A model generated the notes under the pieces. The model was given only the letters and a program-made list of their open reading frames with translations, had not been told where the DNA came from and did no database searches. From contig FN649751.1 in assembly GCA_000310025.1 (NCBI GenBank), positions 2,035,978 through 2,099,977 on the forward strand: 64,000 bases of DNA. The letters run 5' to 3'. Source of the stretch: Ectocarpus siliculosus (lineage: Eukaryota; Sar; Phaeophyceae; Ectocarpales; Ectocarpaceae). A program made the position numbers and the translations under genes. Of this stretch, positions 38,478-49,644 are shown one piece after another (within the stretch, counting starts at the first letter, position 1; every line of letters begins with the position of its first letter).

Positions 38478-39859
38478 ACTGTAGATGCAGATGTTACACG
38501 CTGCGGCCTTGTGAAGCATGGCTTCGAAAGAAAACGAAATTGCAGGTAATCGTGACAAGATCTACTCTCGGTCGTACAGGGAATATGCTCTCCAGACTAC
38601 AATAGGCTGATGTTGTTCCTCACCATCCGTGTGTTGTGCGTATTACCATACTGGCACAACAATGCCACCTTGCGACGAACTCGCAAGGCCGGTTTCGCAA
38701 GTTTCCGTCTCTCCCTCGGGTGTGTAGTCTATAGAAACGCGCGACGTTGTGTTGTATTGATCTGATGTTCTTCTGAGGGGCTGTCCAAACATACATACAT
38801 GGCTGCCTTGTTTATGCTAAATAGCAACCTACACATATGTCTGATTGGCAACAACCCCCTTTTTCTGGTGTAGAATACAGGGATGGATCGAGCTTGGACG
38901 ATCCCACCCGACAGGGATTGTGTTACTCTCTGACAAATGTGGTGCACGCCGCTGTCGAGGCTTCCTCTCACCCCAGCACCCATGAGGTTGATTCAAGACT
39001 TGGTCCACCTCTCTTGTCTTTTGTGAATACAGTACACGGCATCCAGCAACCGTGCATTTTCCTTTGGTTGACTCGCGCGTGGTCTGACAGGAGAGCGACT
39101 CTTATCAACGCCGTGGAGGGTTGCCACAAAATGACTGCATATACCAACACACCAAAAGAGTTCGGCTGCGGGATGATCCACGGCACTCACTACGTGGGGG
39201 TGAAGGGACCGCCCTCTACCATATCATGTCGTCGTCTTGGTGTACCGGCAGCACAGACAATAACATCAAGTCCTCCGACACGATGACTTGGTTCAAATGG
39301 TGCCATCCGTCAAGAGCGCGTGGCTGTGGGTCGTGAGGCTGCGTGTGAGGGGGCCGGGGGCGGGGCGAGCTATCAAAGTTACGCCGGAAGCGGCATCGAA
39401 ATTTCTTCGATCCGAGAGAAGCTGATGCTTCCAGACGGCGGTTGAGCTTAGCAGGGCAGTATATCGCGAACCCGCAAGACAAAGAACATAACATGTCACT
39501 TAACTATCGCGCGCACGGCTTGCGCTCTTTTGGGATAGGGCCAACGCTCGGGGTAAGGGGAAGTGGAATCCGGCGAGTTCCAACCAAGTTATGTACGCGC
39601 GAAGAGTAAGAGCTCGATCACCGTGCAGCAAATGCAGCGTTTGTGTTGAACACATCTTGGTCTTGTTGTGGCGCCTCCATCCAAACAGCAGCTGTGAATA
39701 GCACTGCCGTGTACCGTCCGTGCTGTTTTACCACCTCATGATGAACATTTCTTACCCCCAGGGTCCATGTAGCGGTATCTGCACGCCACTACTTCTGCGC
39801 AAACAGTAGAATGTCCCGTGCATGTTCCGTATGGAGCTCGAAGGTTCGTGATTTAGTGT

Positions 39860-40180
39860 CCTTTGGCTGGAGCAGAAGGCGCTTCTGCAGAGAAAATTGC
39901 CAACGGAAGGGGACCATTTCCCGTCAGGGCCGGCGAAATTTCCGAAAATTGGGATACAATGGCAGGGACGTAGCCACGGCCGGCGATTCCCGGGATATAT
40001 GTGACGCTGGCAGGTTAATATAGTGGGCATCGACCAATCAGCAAGGGTTATGTCACGCTGATCAAACGTGTGAACCCGGCTGTGTCGCTTTTTGACCAAG
40101 GCATACCCTATTAATGTGTCGCTTCCCCGAATACATATATCCGACCTTGGGGTATTGACCAGGTCTGGCATTTTGTGAGG
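39860..40180 (-). repeat. Diverged single arm of the foldback family
   Basis: Matches the arms of the palindrome at 46838-48019. Shared blocks include CCCATTTCCCGTCAGGGCC-like sequence, GGCAGGTTAATA, a GACCA(A/C)TCAGC block and GTCGCTTTTTGACCA. Only one arm is present, about 75-80% alike by eye. Confidence 0.7.
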
Positions 40181-40399
40181 ATCTTTTCGATTCCCTCCTC
40201 TCATGCGTTACGAATTGTTAAGCGTTTGTTGATGGGAATGTTGTGTGTGGGGAGTACTGATACCCTTCCCTTCACCCCCATCATTCCCTCCTGCCCGACG
40301 AGGTTGGATGAACCTGACGCCCTTTTGGGAGTTAAAACAAAGTCTTCCTAAACGCTGGTGTGTCGAGTAGGAAGGAGCAGGCTACTCACCCGACCCACC

Positions 40400-40850
40400 T
40401 TTGTAGATGACGGCGTATATTGTCCTCGCCATCCCCTCGCTGCGCGGCCTTACCAACAATTCCCAAACGCCCCCCCCCCCCCCCCTCGTGTGCGCCGCCC
40501 CACCAGGCCAGTGGCGGCCCTGCACTCGGCTGTTCTGGGCGAAGAAGTTCTTCCCTATTCGTCCGCCGGCCGACCGGTAAGGTTCCTGTTTTCAGCAGAC
40601 GGCATCTCCATTAAATATCTCAAGCGGCTGACCTGGATCACATACCCACTAAGGTTTGTTGTTTGTATCATGTGTAGCACGTGTGGTGTTGGAGAAATGA
40701 ATAGAGAGGCTGCCGAGCAGCTGCTGTTGCTGCCTTGCATTTGATTTTCAGGAATTCGTCAGGCATGACCCGTGGGTTTCACCGTGAACGTCAACCGCGC
40801 GAACCGGGGCAGATTTGGTGACAGGTTCTTGTTGATTCTTCCCTATTTTC
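40400..40850 (+). repeat. Dispersed repeat, copy 1 (partner 51232-52190)
   Basis: Aligns with 51232-51550 and again with 52108-52190, for example GATGACGGCGTAT, GTCAGCAGA(C/T)GG and AGGAAT..TTCGT.AGGCATGACC. The partner carries about 500 extra bases between the two blocks, which hold an exon of the SET gene. Confidence 0.7.
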
Positions 40851-41685
40851 TTTTCCCTCGCATGGCTTGGGCGCCGGCCTTGACGCGGAGATTAAAAACA
40901 GCTTATTTCCCTGTTGTTGCTGCTGCTGTGGTGGTGATGGTGGTATGCCTGTTGTTTTCGGCGGAGCACATGCCGTTTCGTGTCGCGCAACGGGTATTGT
41001 ATGCGGCCGGTTGTTTGTTTGCCGTGCTATCGCCAATGCTTGCCGAGGCAGTATCACTTGCAACATAGCCGACCTATCTTGTATTGTCTGTCTATCGATT
41101 TTTTCATTTACAGAAGACGATGAACCCGACAATCCGCCCTGTGCTACATTGTAAGTCGTTTATCTACCCCGACTATTGCCTGTTCGTGCAAGATGCATTC
41201 TGCTTGTTGTAGGGATATATTTTGTCGGATCGTGGCCCAAAGCTACGCAACTGACCAAACGCTCGCCGTGTGCGTTCGTGTTTTTTCTTGTTGTGACATT
41301 TCGCGTCTTGTTTTACAGCGAAGTTTCTGACGGTGGACACGACTGTACTGAAAGGACTCGCTCGACACGTTCGTGGTGAAACATCAGAAGGTGTACGATC
41401 ATACTGAATACATTGGATGGAGTGATACGGTAGCGATACGGGCCGTCGTCGAGCTAGTATTTCTTCGCATTGTTTTACAGTTATGTCCATTTTCCTACGC
41501 CCGTAATTGCGACTTACCCTTCACGTCCGTCCCTTCAACAGCGCACTAAACATCTCTAATCCGGGACCGCACTAAATGGTTACGACGGCCAACTCTTTCG
41601 TTGTTGTCGATCTTTGGTTGTGCATGTGATTCGATGAGTTGCTGCTTCTTTTTGCCACTCAGGTTTTCTGTATTTTTTCTCCTAG

Positions 41686-42338
41686 GGATTTAGCTGTCAC
41701 ACTACCCTCGCCTGACGGGCGTCAAAGAGCTGGGTGTATCGTTCATGAGGTACGAGCCTGCCACGCCGCACCACACGCAAGGTACGGCTTAGCCTTGGCC
41801 TCACCCTGTTTTTATCACGGTAGCATTATTCTACGGTAAGAAACCTCAGAACCTGTATATCTCTTTGGGCTGTGAAAACGTTAACGTTGTCAAAGATACC
41901 GCCTGCACAAGAGCAACGGGAACCTCATTACGGCAACAAGAATTTTCCTATGGCAATAACAGCACCGCATCTTTCTTTTTACCCTCGCCCCGACCTCACC
42001 GCGACCATTACTTACGACCACGCTGTTCGCACCCGCACTGGCTGGCCGTGCGCCCCGCTTGCTATGCATACGACTCTACAACTACAGATAGATCCAGGTG
42101 TTCAGTGGGCACCAGAACGACCTGCACTCGGAGCTGGACGCGTGCTTCACTCCGAGCGTGGAGTACGTCCTGCCCGGCTCCGAAGGCAGCGGCATCTACG
42201 CCTGGTGCGCGGAAGGCGGCAAGCTGACCAAGATTCTCAAGGGGCACTCGTCCGCGGTGGGCAGGGTACTGCTGGTCGGCCCCAAGTACGAGGTCATGGC
42301 GAGCGTGCGCACGCACACGGCGCTGTGGATGGACGCGG
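41686..42338 (+). CDS. WDR82/Swd2-like WD40 protein, C-terminal exons
   Basis: The clear exon is 42098-42338, after acceptor gatccag. It reads VFSGHQNDLHSELDACFTPS, then YVLPGSEGSGIYAWCAEGGK, LTKILKGHSSAVGRVL and PKYEVMASVRTHTALWM. This fits the last two WD blades of WDR82/Swd2, the subunit of COMPASS (Set1) histone H3K4 methyltransferase and of termination complexes, whose family end is a Phe/Tyr-Trp-Leu run. A phase-compatible exon at 41686-41749 (LAVTLPSPDGRQRAGCIVHE, donor gtacga) may precede it, but its similarity is weak. The upstream five blades were not found in the repeat-rich DNA to the left. The exon end (donor gtttgg) and the stop codon are unsure. It may be a partial gene or pseudogene. 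Confidence 0.55.
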
Positions 42339-44370
42339 GTTTGGAACCGGGGCAGCAGGCAGTGGGTATTCATCCGGGGGGTGGTGTCTCTTTGTCGCTA
42401 GGTGCACTGCACTACGCCTTCGGCTGTCCAATAGTAGTCTTGTTGTCAACTCCCAGAGAACACCATGTAATAACTTGGCGTGAGTGTTGTTGGATCAGCT
42501 CGCATGCTCTAAATTCGTTATCGCGCATGGAGAATTCCTTGCATTCTCGTTTTCTCTCTCTGTTTTCCCGGAAGCTGCTGTATGGTAGCTCGGAGAAATT
42601 GTGGAGCCTTTTGCTCCCGGGTCCAACGCGTCTTGCACAAATCTCACGTACGTATGTACATAGTGAATTCGGTCGTGTGATATGCAATGCTGTAGTCTGC
42701 ATAGAATATCACGAGCGCCTCACGGAAGGTAGAATTGTGTGAATACTAACGATATCGGCCCATGGTAGCATATGAAGATGACTGGCTACAATCGGGAAAC
42801 CTTCACCCAGCCCAGGCGTACCTAACCTATGTACTACTGCTTCCCGCGTGCGTAGTTTGGCGTCGGCTCACTCTGAACATGATAAATTTGAATTTTTGAA
42901 GTTTCAAATGTATCATGTTCAGAGAAGTTCCAAACCAGTGCTGTCGTTCGTGTACTGCAGGTGATGCATCGCCGTGCCGCCCGCGGTTGCCCTTGCCTGC
43001 GTCTTTCTCCCGTCTTGAGCGAGCTTCATCTATGCCCCGGACTACACGAGGGTTGCAGGGCGTATGCTAGTTGGTTTGACGGAAGAAAGATAGATGTGTG
43101 TTTTTCACAATTCGAAAAACCAAAGGCGGCAAGCACCATATTCCTTCGCTGTGAGGCTCGATTGCCCCAACACGGGCCCGTGACTCCCTCCATGCCCCCC
43201 CCTCCCCCTCGAGGGAGGTCCGCCTGGGAAATGTTAAGTCCCCGAGGTGATGCAGCTGTGTGTAACAATGTTCAGAGACATTATAAGAACAGTTTTAACG
43301 TTGGTTCTGTCGCAATCGCGTTCCCGATCGGGCACGAGTACAAGTAGTAGGATTGTTTTGCCCGCCTTCGTGCCTTCATAGTCCAGAAGACGGGCCGATA
43401 ACGGTGGAGTGAACGAGTGAACTCACTTCCCGCACGACCAACATGTGGCGGCAGAAATGATTCAAAAGGTAAGGACGCAGGCCAGACAACAGAGCAAACG
43501 GTTTCAGGAATTGAGACGTGATGGTCATTGGTAATTCCCGGATGCTTGTGGCGAAACACACCGCGCACAGCAGAAGCACGCAGCAGCAGCAGTGACGCCC
43601 CCAAAAATCATTTTCGAGTTTGTTTGACTTTGATAAGTCCTGTCAACTGTCAACTCTTCCATCTTTTGAGACTTGTGGGTTATTTCCTCCCTCTCCCTGC
43701 TGTAGGACATGAAAGTGTGAGCTGAGCTAACACCGTGTCTGACTTGTTGCTGCGATGAGGTTGATTTGAGAGACGGGACACACAAGTGTCGGTAGCCAAG
43801 GTCTGCTTTGTTGGCCAGCACGACCGACTGCTGTGTACACACACCTAACACTAGAGAACCCAACCGATGAATACCCGCGGATCATTTGCTGGGGATCCCC
43901 CAACGGTCCAGCCATCGGTTTGGCTCTTGGTTTCCTCGCTATATATCTACTACACACACAAGAGTGCGCGCGCGCACACACCGGCCACCCCCATCCGCCC
44001 TGCCTGATGGTGGCAGACGAGCAGAAGAGAGAGCGGCGCAATCTCCGGAGAATCCCAGATCGCGGAAATACATTTTTTGAACACAGCAGAAAAGAGACAA
44101 ATGAACGATACGCAGACGTTGATATGTAGACTACAGCATAGAACGGCGGTGCCCATGTAGGCATATACATGCCTGTACGCAGCTAGCTGCAGCTATTGTA
44201 GTTCTCCGTCAGGTCCCTTTGCTTATGTTTCTCCTGGCAGTGCCGAGACCATGAGTGGTGGGCGCCTGGCTCTTGTATTGATAAATTTAAATTTCGTACA
44301 GAACTGAGAGGAAGGCAGCGTGGGTGACTGGGCCCAACATCATCAAACTGCCGAATTCAAAATGCCTTCC

Positions 44371-44371
<1 letters not shown>

Positions 44372-44407
<36 letters not shown>
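44372..44407. repeat. CT microsatellite
   Basis: An uninterrupted run of about 17 CT dinucleotides. Confidence 0.9.
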
Positions 44408-44410
<3 letters not shown>

Positions 44411-45984
44411 CGGCATTGACTCCTTCTTTTTCCCTTCTTTTCATAAATGCGACAGAGAGTTGCAAGACGGCTGTAGTATTGCTGCGACTGTGTGCTGTAG
44501 CATGTCATGCCAAGCTCACGCCATGACTGCCAAGCTATCTATAATTGTAGCCGATCGTGCGTGATCTTGAAACCATGATGAGATGTGCCTCCCTGCTCAT
44601 TACCGTATTTCTGTCGCATGGGCGAGGTGTGCGAAACAGGAACTCAGAATTCTGTATATCGTATCCGTCCGTGTGCCTGCTGTGTTCATGCAACAGCTGG
44701 GGATATTTTTGCGTTGCAAAGAGCAACGGCTCAAGAGGTTGTGTGTTGCCCCTCGCCCGTGCTGTGCAAACACGCAGAGAGCGACGGAACCATATCATCA
44801 CCGCGCACCGGCCGTCACCCGCTGGTTCTTTTGAGGGTGTTGCTTTGGCGCGAGCCATGGGCTGGGCATCCGTCTGGGGGCACATCCTCTCAAACTCTCG
44901 AGAGCCATCTCCAGCGAGGAGGATGGTTAAATCTGTTTCCCTGGACACAGAGCAGAGAGAAGAGAGAGCCAGCTCGGCAAGCCTGAACGAAGGTACTGGA
45001 AGTCTAGTTTTTTTTGTACATTAGTGTCTGCGCTGCTACATCATAGCCGTGTTGCATTTGTAATATACCACACGGATTTCCATGCTGCTGTATTGTTCTG
45101 TATATTTGTAACGGATAGTAGTCGTCTGTGTGCTTTCAGTACCGAGCGCGCGCGCGGGGGGGTGCGTGATTTGTTTTAGAAGTTAATACTACCCCACTTT
45201 TAGTAATCTCCGCTGTTTCCGCTATCTCTCCCGTCTCCCCTGTCTCCCCTGTCTCCCCCGAGGCGCTTGCCCTTCTCCACCGGCTCACACAAGTTTTGTT
45301 CCCCCTTCCTTCTCCTCTCTCCTTGCCAATTTGCGCGCACAGACCAGCACCAGCGAGCGCTGCCTTCTCCGCAGGCCGCCGCCGGCGGCACCAGCGACCA
45401 AGGACTGCCTGCACAAGAGGCACAGTCTGCGCATCTTCCGTCCACTGACTCTGCTGGGTCTGCTTGGTCTGCCGAAAAGATGGGAGTTGAAACGGGACAT
45501 GTATCATTTTTCGTCGCGCGTCGTATCTACGACGTTCGTGTTTGTCGGCGGAGCTATTGGCTGCATCGAACGACACATGTGAGATAAGACCACGCCTGTT
45601 GGATATGACGGGCGCCGTGTTGTGCGCGAGGTGAGTTCCGCTGGTGGTGCCGAATCTTGTCTTTTGTTTTATTCGTGAGTCGGTTGCCAGTCGAACCCTG
45701 ATGACCGTAGTGTGCGCGGTTGCCTCACGCAGCTACAACAAGTTCCAATACCAGCCGACTGTGCTCGCCCCCTCTCCCTTTCTCGACGCACGCCCTAGCC
45801 GGTCCTTGCCCCCACGGGCCTCAGTCACCCGAAGTACAGGCCAGATATTTGTCGATATTTGGAAGTACGTTACTCAAGAGATTTTCCGTGCGAAACATAA
45901 CCTCCCAGGGCCATTTTTAAAGCTCGACTACGCCGCAGCAAAGAGTGGGGCGGAGGCAAATTGGCGGTGTTGGAACCGTCTCAT

Positions 45985-46225
45985 CTATTAGAGAGCTTTT
46001 GCCTCGTCTATTAGACAGTCTTATCTCGTCTCTTGGAGAGCTTTTGTCTCGAGAGCTTTTGTCTCTTCGGGAGCTTTTGTCTCGTCGGGAGCTTTTGTCT
46101 CTTGGAGCCCTTGTGTCTGTTCGGGAGCTTTGTGTCTCTTCAAGAGCGATTGCCTCTCCGAGAGCTTTGTCTCGTCGGGAGCTTTTGTCTCTTCGGGAGC
46201 TTTTTCTCGTCGAGAGGTTTGACCG
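45985..46225. repeat. 18-bp minisatellite (GAGCTTTTGTCTCKTCGG)
   Basis: About 13 imperfect units of GAGCTTTTGTCTCTTCGG or the CGTCGG variant, some shortened to 12-15 bases. As the period is a multiple of three, the minus strand stays open and would code repeated Ser-Ser-Arg-Arg-Asp-Lys. No start, splice context or family supports a real protein. Confidence 0.85.
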
Positions 46226-46837
46226 CTCCACAAATTATTAGAACAAGTAGATGTTGCTGTCTGCGTGACCAGCTTTCTTTTGTCAATTCTCTACTTGTCT
46301 CGGTGTACATCCAGCACACACCTTCTTTGCTTTTTGAAGTGGTGTGTGTGTTTTCCGCCTCATTTGCACGGGCGATGATCCTGACTCCAGCTGGTGTTAG
46401 CATGTTACGGTGCATGATCCACTTGACCCGATGATCCCGTTTCTTGTCTCTTTGGTCCCACTCTTGACAGCACCGCCCTCCAGCATGTCGAGTCCCCCCG
46501 CTGCCGAGACTTCCGGGGCAGCAAGAGCATCCAGGCAAGGGCACTACTCACATAACCACCCCCTCCTACCGCGCATAAAATAATTTTTGCCATTTTATAA
46601 AAAAAAATTGTTTGAATTGTGTCATGTGCTGTACTGTTTATGGTGCGATTGGCACTACATAAAAATTTCAAATTTATTCCCACACGCAAGTCACCATCTC
46701 TGGTTTATGTACGGTATTAGTAATGGTTACAGCACACGGGCAGCATTAGTGTCGGTGGGCAACGTTTCTCGGAGGGTAAACGACACGTCAGGGTATACTG
46801 TACCCTGGTCAAAAAGCGACTCAGCACTGCTTGTCCT

Positions 46838-48019
46838 AAGCGCAAGTTACTATTCTGAGTCGCTGCAGACTGCAGGTGCTTACACTTTAGATATCGTTGT
46901 TGTAGTTCGTGACCTCTGGTATTTTGTGTGCTGCCCCACGTACCCGATCTCCAAAAAATGCGAGTCGTGTAAAATGCCCCACGTCGCGAATATTTAGGGG
47001 AACGGTAAACAACACGTTGAGGTATACCCTGGCCGAAAAGCGACTCAGTCGGATACGTGCTTTTACTCAGGGTGAAACCATCCTTCTGATTGGTCGACGT
47101 CCACTATTAACCTGCCGTGTCACAAGAAAGCGTGGGGTATACCGTGCCGCGGTTAATATTCTCTTGCCAATTGTAACCTGATTTTCGGTAATGTGCACGG
47201 CCCTGACGGGAAATGGGCCCCTTCCATGGGCCATTTTGTCCGCGGAAATCAGTTTCTGTTCCAACCAAAGCATGCCAAAACACGAGCCTTCCAGCTCCAA
47301 ACAAATGATGACGAACACAGCATGGTTGACAAGTTGACTGACGCAGAGCGGCATGCAACATCCCAGAAAAGTAATGAATGGGTGGATTGTGGATTGGTTT
47401 CGGTGTGAGAGAGTCCCTCCCCTCTCTCTCGGCCACCACCCACCCATTGATTATTTTTCTGGGATGTTCCATGCATGCTTTGCTTCAGTCAACTTGTCAA
47501 CCATGCTGCGTTCAGTCATGGAGGACTGTGTCTCGGATGGCGATTGCCACCATTTGTTTGGAGCTGGAAGGCGCGTGTTTTGGCATGCTTTGGTTGGAAC
47601 AGAAAGTGATTTCCGCGGACAAAATGGCCGATGGAAGGGGCCCATTTCCCGTCAGGGCCGTGCACATTACTAAAAGTCAGGCTACAACTGGCAGAGACAG
47701 TTAGCCGCGGCAGGGTATATCCCACGCTTTCTTGTGACACGGCAGGTTAATAGTGGACGTCGACCACTCAGCTAGGCTGGTTTCACCCTGAGTAAAAGTA
47801 CGTATCCGGCTGAGTCGCTTTTCGGCCAGGGTATACCTGAATGTGTTGTTTACCGTTCCCCCAATATTCGCGACGTGAGGAATTTTACACGACTTGCATT
47901 TTTTGGAGATCGAGTACGTGGGGTAGCACACAAAATACCGGAGGTCATGAACTACAACAACGATATCTGAAGTGTAAGCACCTGCAGTCTGCAGCGACTC
48001 AGAATAGTAACTTGCGCTT
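46838..48019. mobile_element. Foldback-type element: 1.2-kb palindrome with ~550-bp arms
   Basis: Left arm 46838-47385 is the reverse complement of right arm 47434-48019 with scattered mismatches and one insertion of about 35 bases in the right arm. The loop is about 50 bases. The outermost match is AAGCGCAAG against CTTGCGCTT. The motif TTGTCC stands next to the left end and also overlaps the right end, a possible short target duplication. No open frame for a transposase is present, so it would be non-autonomous. Bases 46750-46837 repeat an internal part of the arm, suggesting nested or partial insertion. Confidence 0.8.
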
Positions 48020-48480
48020 GTCCAAGCTGTGCTTCGTACGTTTCCGTAGTTCGCCACTCCTTGAGCTCGCTGACATTCATCCCGCTAGGTGGGTGGGGTG
48101 TGTTGGATCGGTAGCCAGCCCGCCATTGGCGATGGGTGTTTGTTCGAACGGTCATCTCAGGAAACTAAACAGCGGGTCAGCACTGACTGACTCTTATACC
48201 CGTTAAGAGGATCAGCCCCTCTAGACTAGCAAGCTCTTTGTGGCGCTGAGTAGTCTAGTGTCTTGACCCTTCCAACGAACATGAGTGGGCATGCGAGCAT
48301 TTCATAGACTCGCACGCTATAATCCAACCATCGTGTCGGGTGTCTGTCGGTGTTGAGGGTGGCAGTGCTACTAGTAGTTTAGGCGACACACCAAAGTGTA
48401 CATGTAGCGCGCTTGTCGAAGAGCTTGTGTCTCCGTGTTACTGTACATACGAGGTTGTGCCGTTTGATTGACCTTGACAC

Positions 48481-49310
48481 ATGTTCTTTTCGTTTATCGT
48501 GATTCCATGCACGGGAAGCTCGTCATTTCAACCGAAATCTGCTGACATCGGCCCGACTGGGGTAATGTTAATATTATCAAAATACCGGTTGCGTACCGTC
48601 GCGGTTACCTATATGGTGTGTTGCATCTGCGAAGGGGGAGGTTCGCCGGTCGTCACAACCAAGACGAAGTATTGGGCCCCCGCGTTGCATGTTTGTATCA
48701 CAACTGGGTTGGTTGAAGTGCGCTTCTCTACACGTAGAAAAAGAACCCCGCACTTCGGTGCCAGTGAAATGGCAGTTCGCGGTCAGAACGCCGCATTTCT
48801 GCTCCCCATAAACGGGCGTTCGCTACGGCTGGTATCCCCAAACGAGAGAGCCGTGTTTTGGTGTCTAAAGTGTAGTGGGGTGCGGTGTTCGTCAACGTGT
48901 GCCGTATACCCCGATTGGCGCATTTTTGTTTTTTTTGGGAGCTGTGTTACGTCCTTCACACATGTTCTTTTCGTTAGCGTGATTCCATTCAGGGGAAGAT
49001 CGCCATTGCAACCAAACTGCTGACATCGGTCCAACTGAGGTTATGCGAATTGACCGGTTGCGTACCGTCGGCGGATACCTATATGCTGTGTTGCATCTGC
49101 GATGGGTAGGGTTCACGAAGATATTGGGCCCCCGCGTTGCACTTCTTGTATCACAGCTGGGTCGGTCGTCGTGCTTCTCTACGCATAGAAAATATCTCCT
49201 GACGTTAGTGCCAGTGAAGTGGCAGTTGGGAGTGTTACAGCTCCAGAACACCCGCATTTCTGCTCCCCATAAACGGGCGTTCGCTACGGCTGGCAACCGC
49301 AAACCGATGG
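48481..49310 (+). repeat. Diverged direct duplication, two units of ~350 bp, offset ~480
   Basis: 48479-48850 and 48959-49310 align along their length: CATGTTCTTTTCGTT, TTGCGTACCGTCG, TATTGGGCCCCCGCGTTGCA and a long identical block ending in CGTTCGCTACGGCTGG. Small indels differ, so neither reading frame is conserved as a protein. Confidence 0.8.
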
Positions 49311-49644
49311 ACATCATGATTTTGTGGAAATCTCCTCTGATGCCTCTATTTCGTGATTTTTGAGCGGAGTGTTCATCGTCTCTAAATACCATATTTTTTT
49401 CATCTGCTTTAGGTGTCGGAGCATGAGGCATCCTGTTGTGGTGATTGCTTCGTGTCCCTGTTGAAGAATCGTGTCTGCGCTCACGGTCGTTGTTGCAAAC
49501 GAGCTGTGACCCTCGCCCCACCCCTCCCCCGCCCCCGTCCACCCTGCCTGCACAGTCGTTTTCGCCGTCCCGGGTTTTGGCAATGATCGAAGACGGAATG
49601 TCGTCCTCTCGGCCCGGCTCCTTCGCCGGAGCCGTGTGCACACC

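Larger units (their letters stand above)
35691..41685. other. Repeat-rich region without an identified gene
   Basis: It should hold the missing 5' exon of the metallophosphoesterase (minus) and upstream exons of the WD40 gene (plus), but none is recognised. Spliceable plus-strand fragments at 36953-37110 and 41110-41395, and an open frame at 40863-41068 with two hydrophobic stretches, are unassigned. Dispersed repeats at 38143-38477, 39860-40180 and 40400-40850 have relatives further right. Confidence 0.35.
42339..49644. other. Repeat-rich region between the WD40 and SET genes
   Basis: No gene is firmly supported. Fragments that could be exons of a disordered protein on the plus strand are 42961-43051, 44888-44995 (Ser/Arg/Glu-rich, before donor gtactg) and 45341-45500 (Ala/Gly/Pro/Ser-rich). 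Their phases do not join to each other or to the neighbours. Repeats include a CT microsatellite (44372-44407), an 18-bp minisatellite, a foldback palindrome and a 480-bp duplication. Confidence 0.35.

Noticed and set aside
42961-43051. Exon that could extend the WD40 protein in phase
   Set aside because: The donor is weak (gttgca) and the translated sequence has no WD40 character; WDR82-type proteins end shortly after the previous block.
45267-45587. Possible exon rich in Ala, Gly, Pro and Ser between the WD40 and SET genes
   Set aside because: GC-rich and with an acceptor-like start, but all three plus frames and one minus frame are equally open, and phases do not link to any neighbour.
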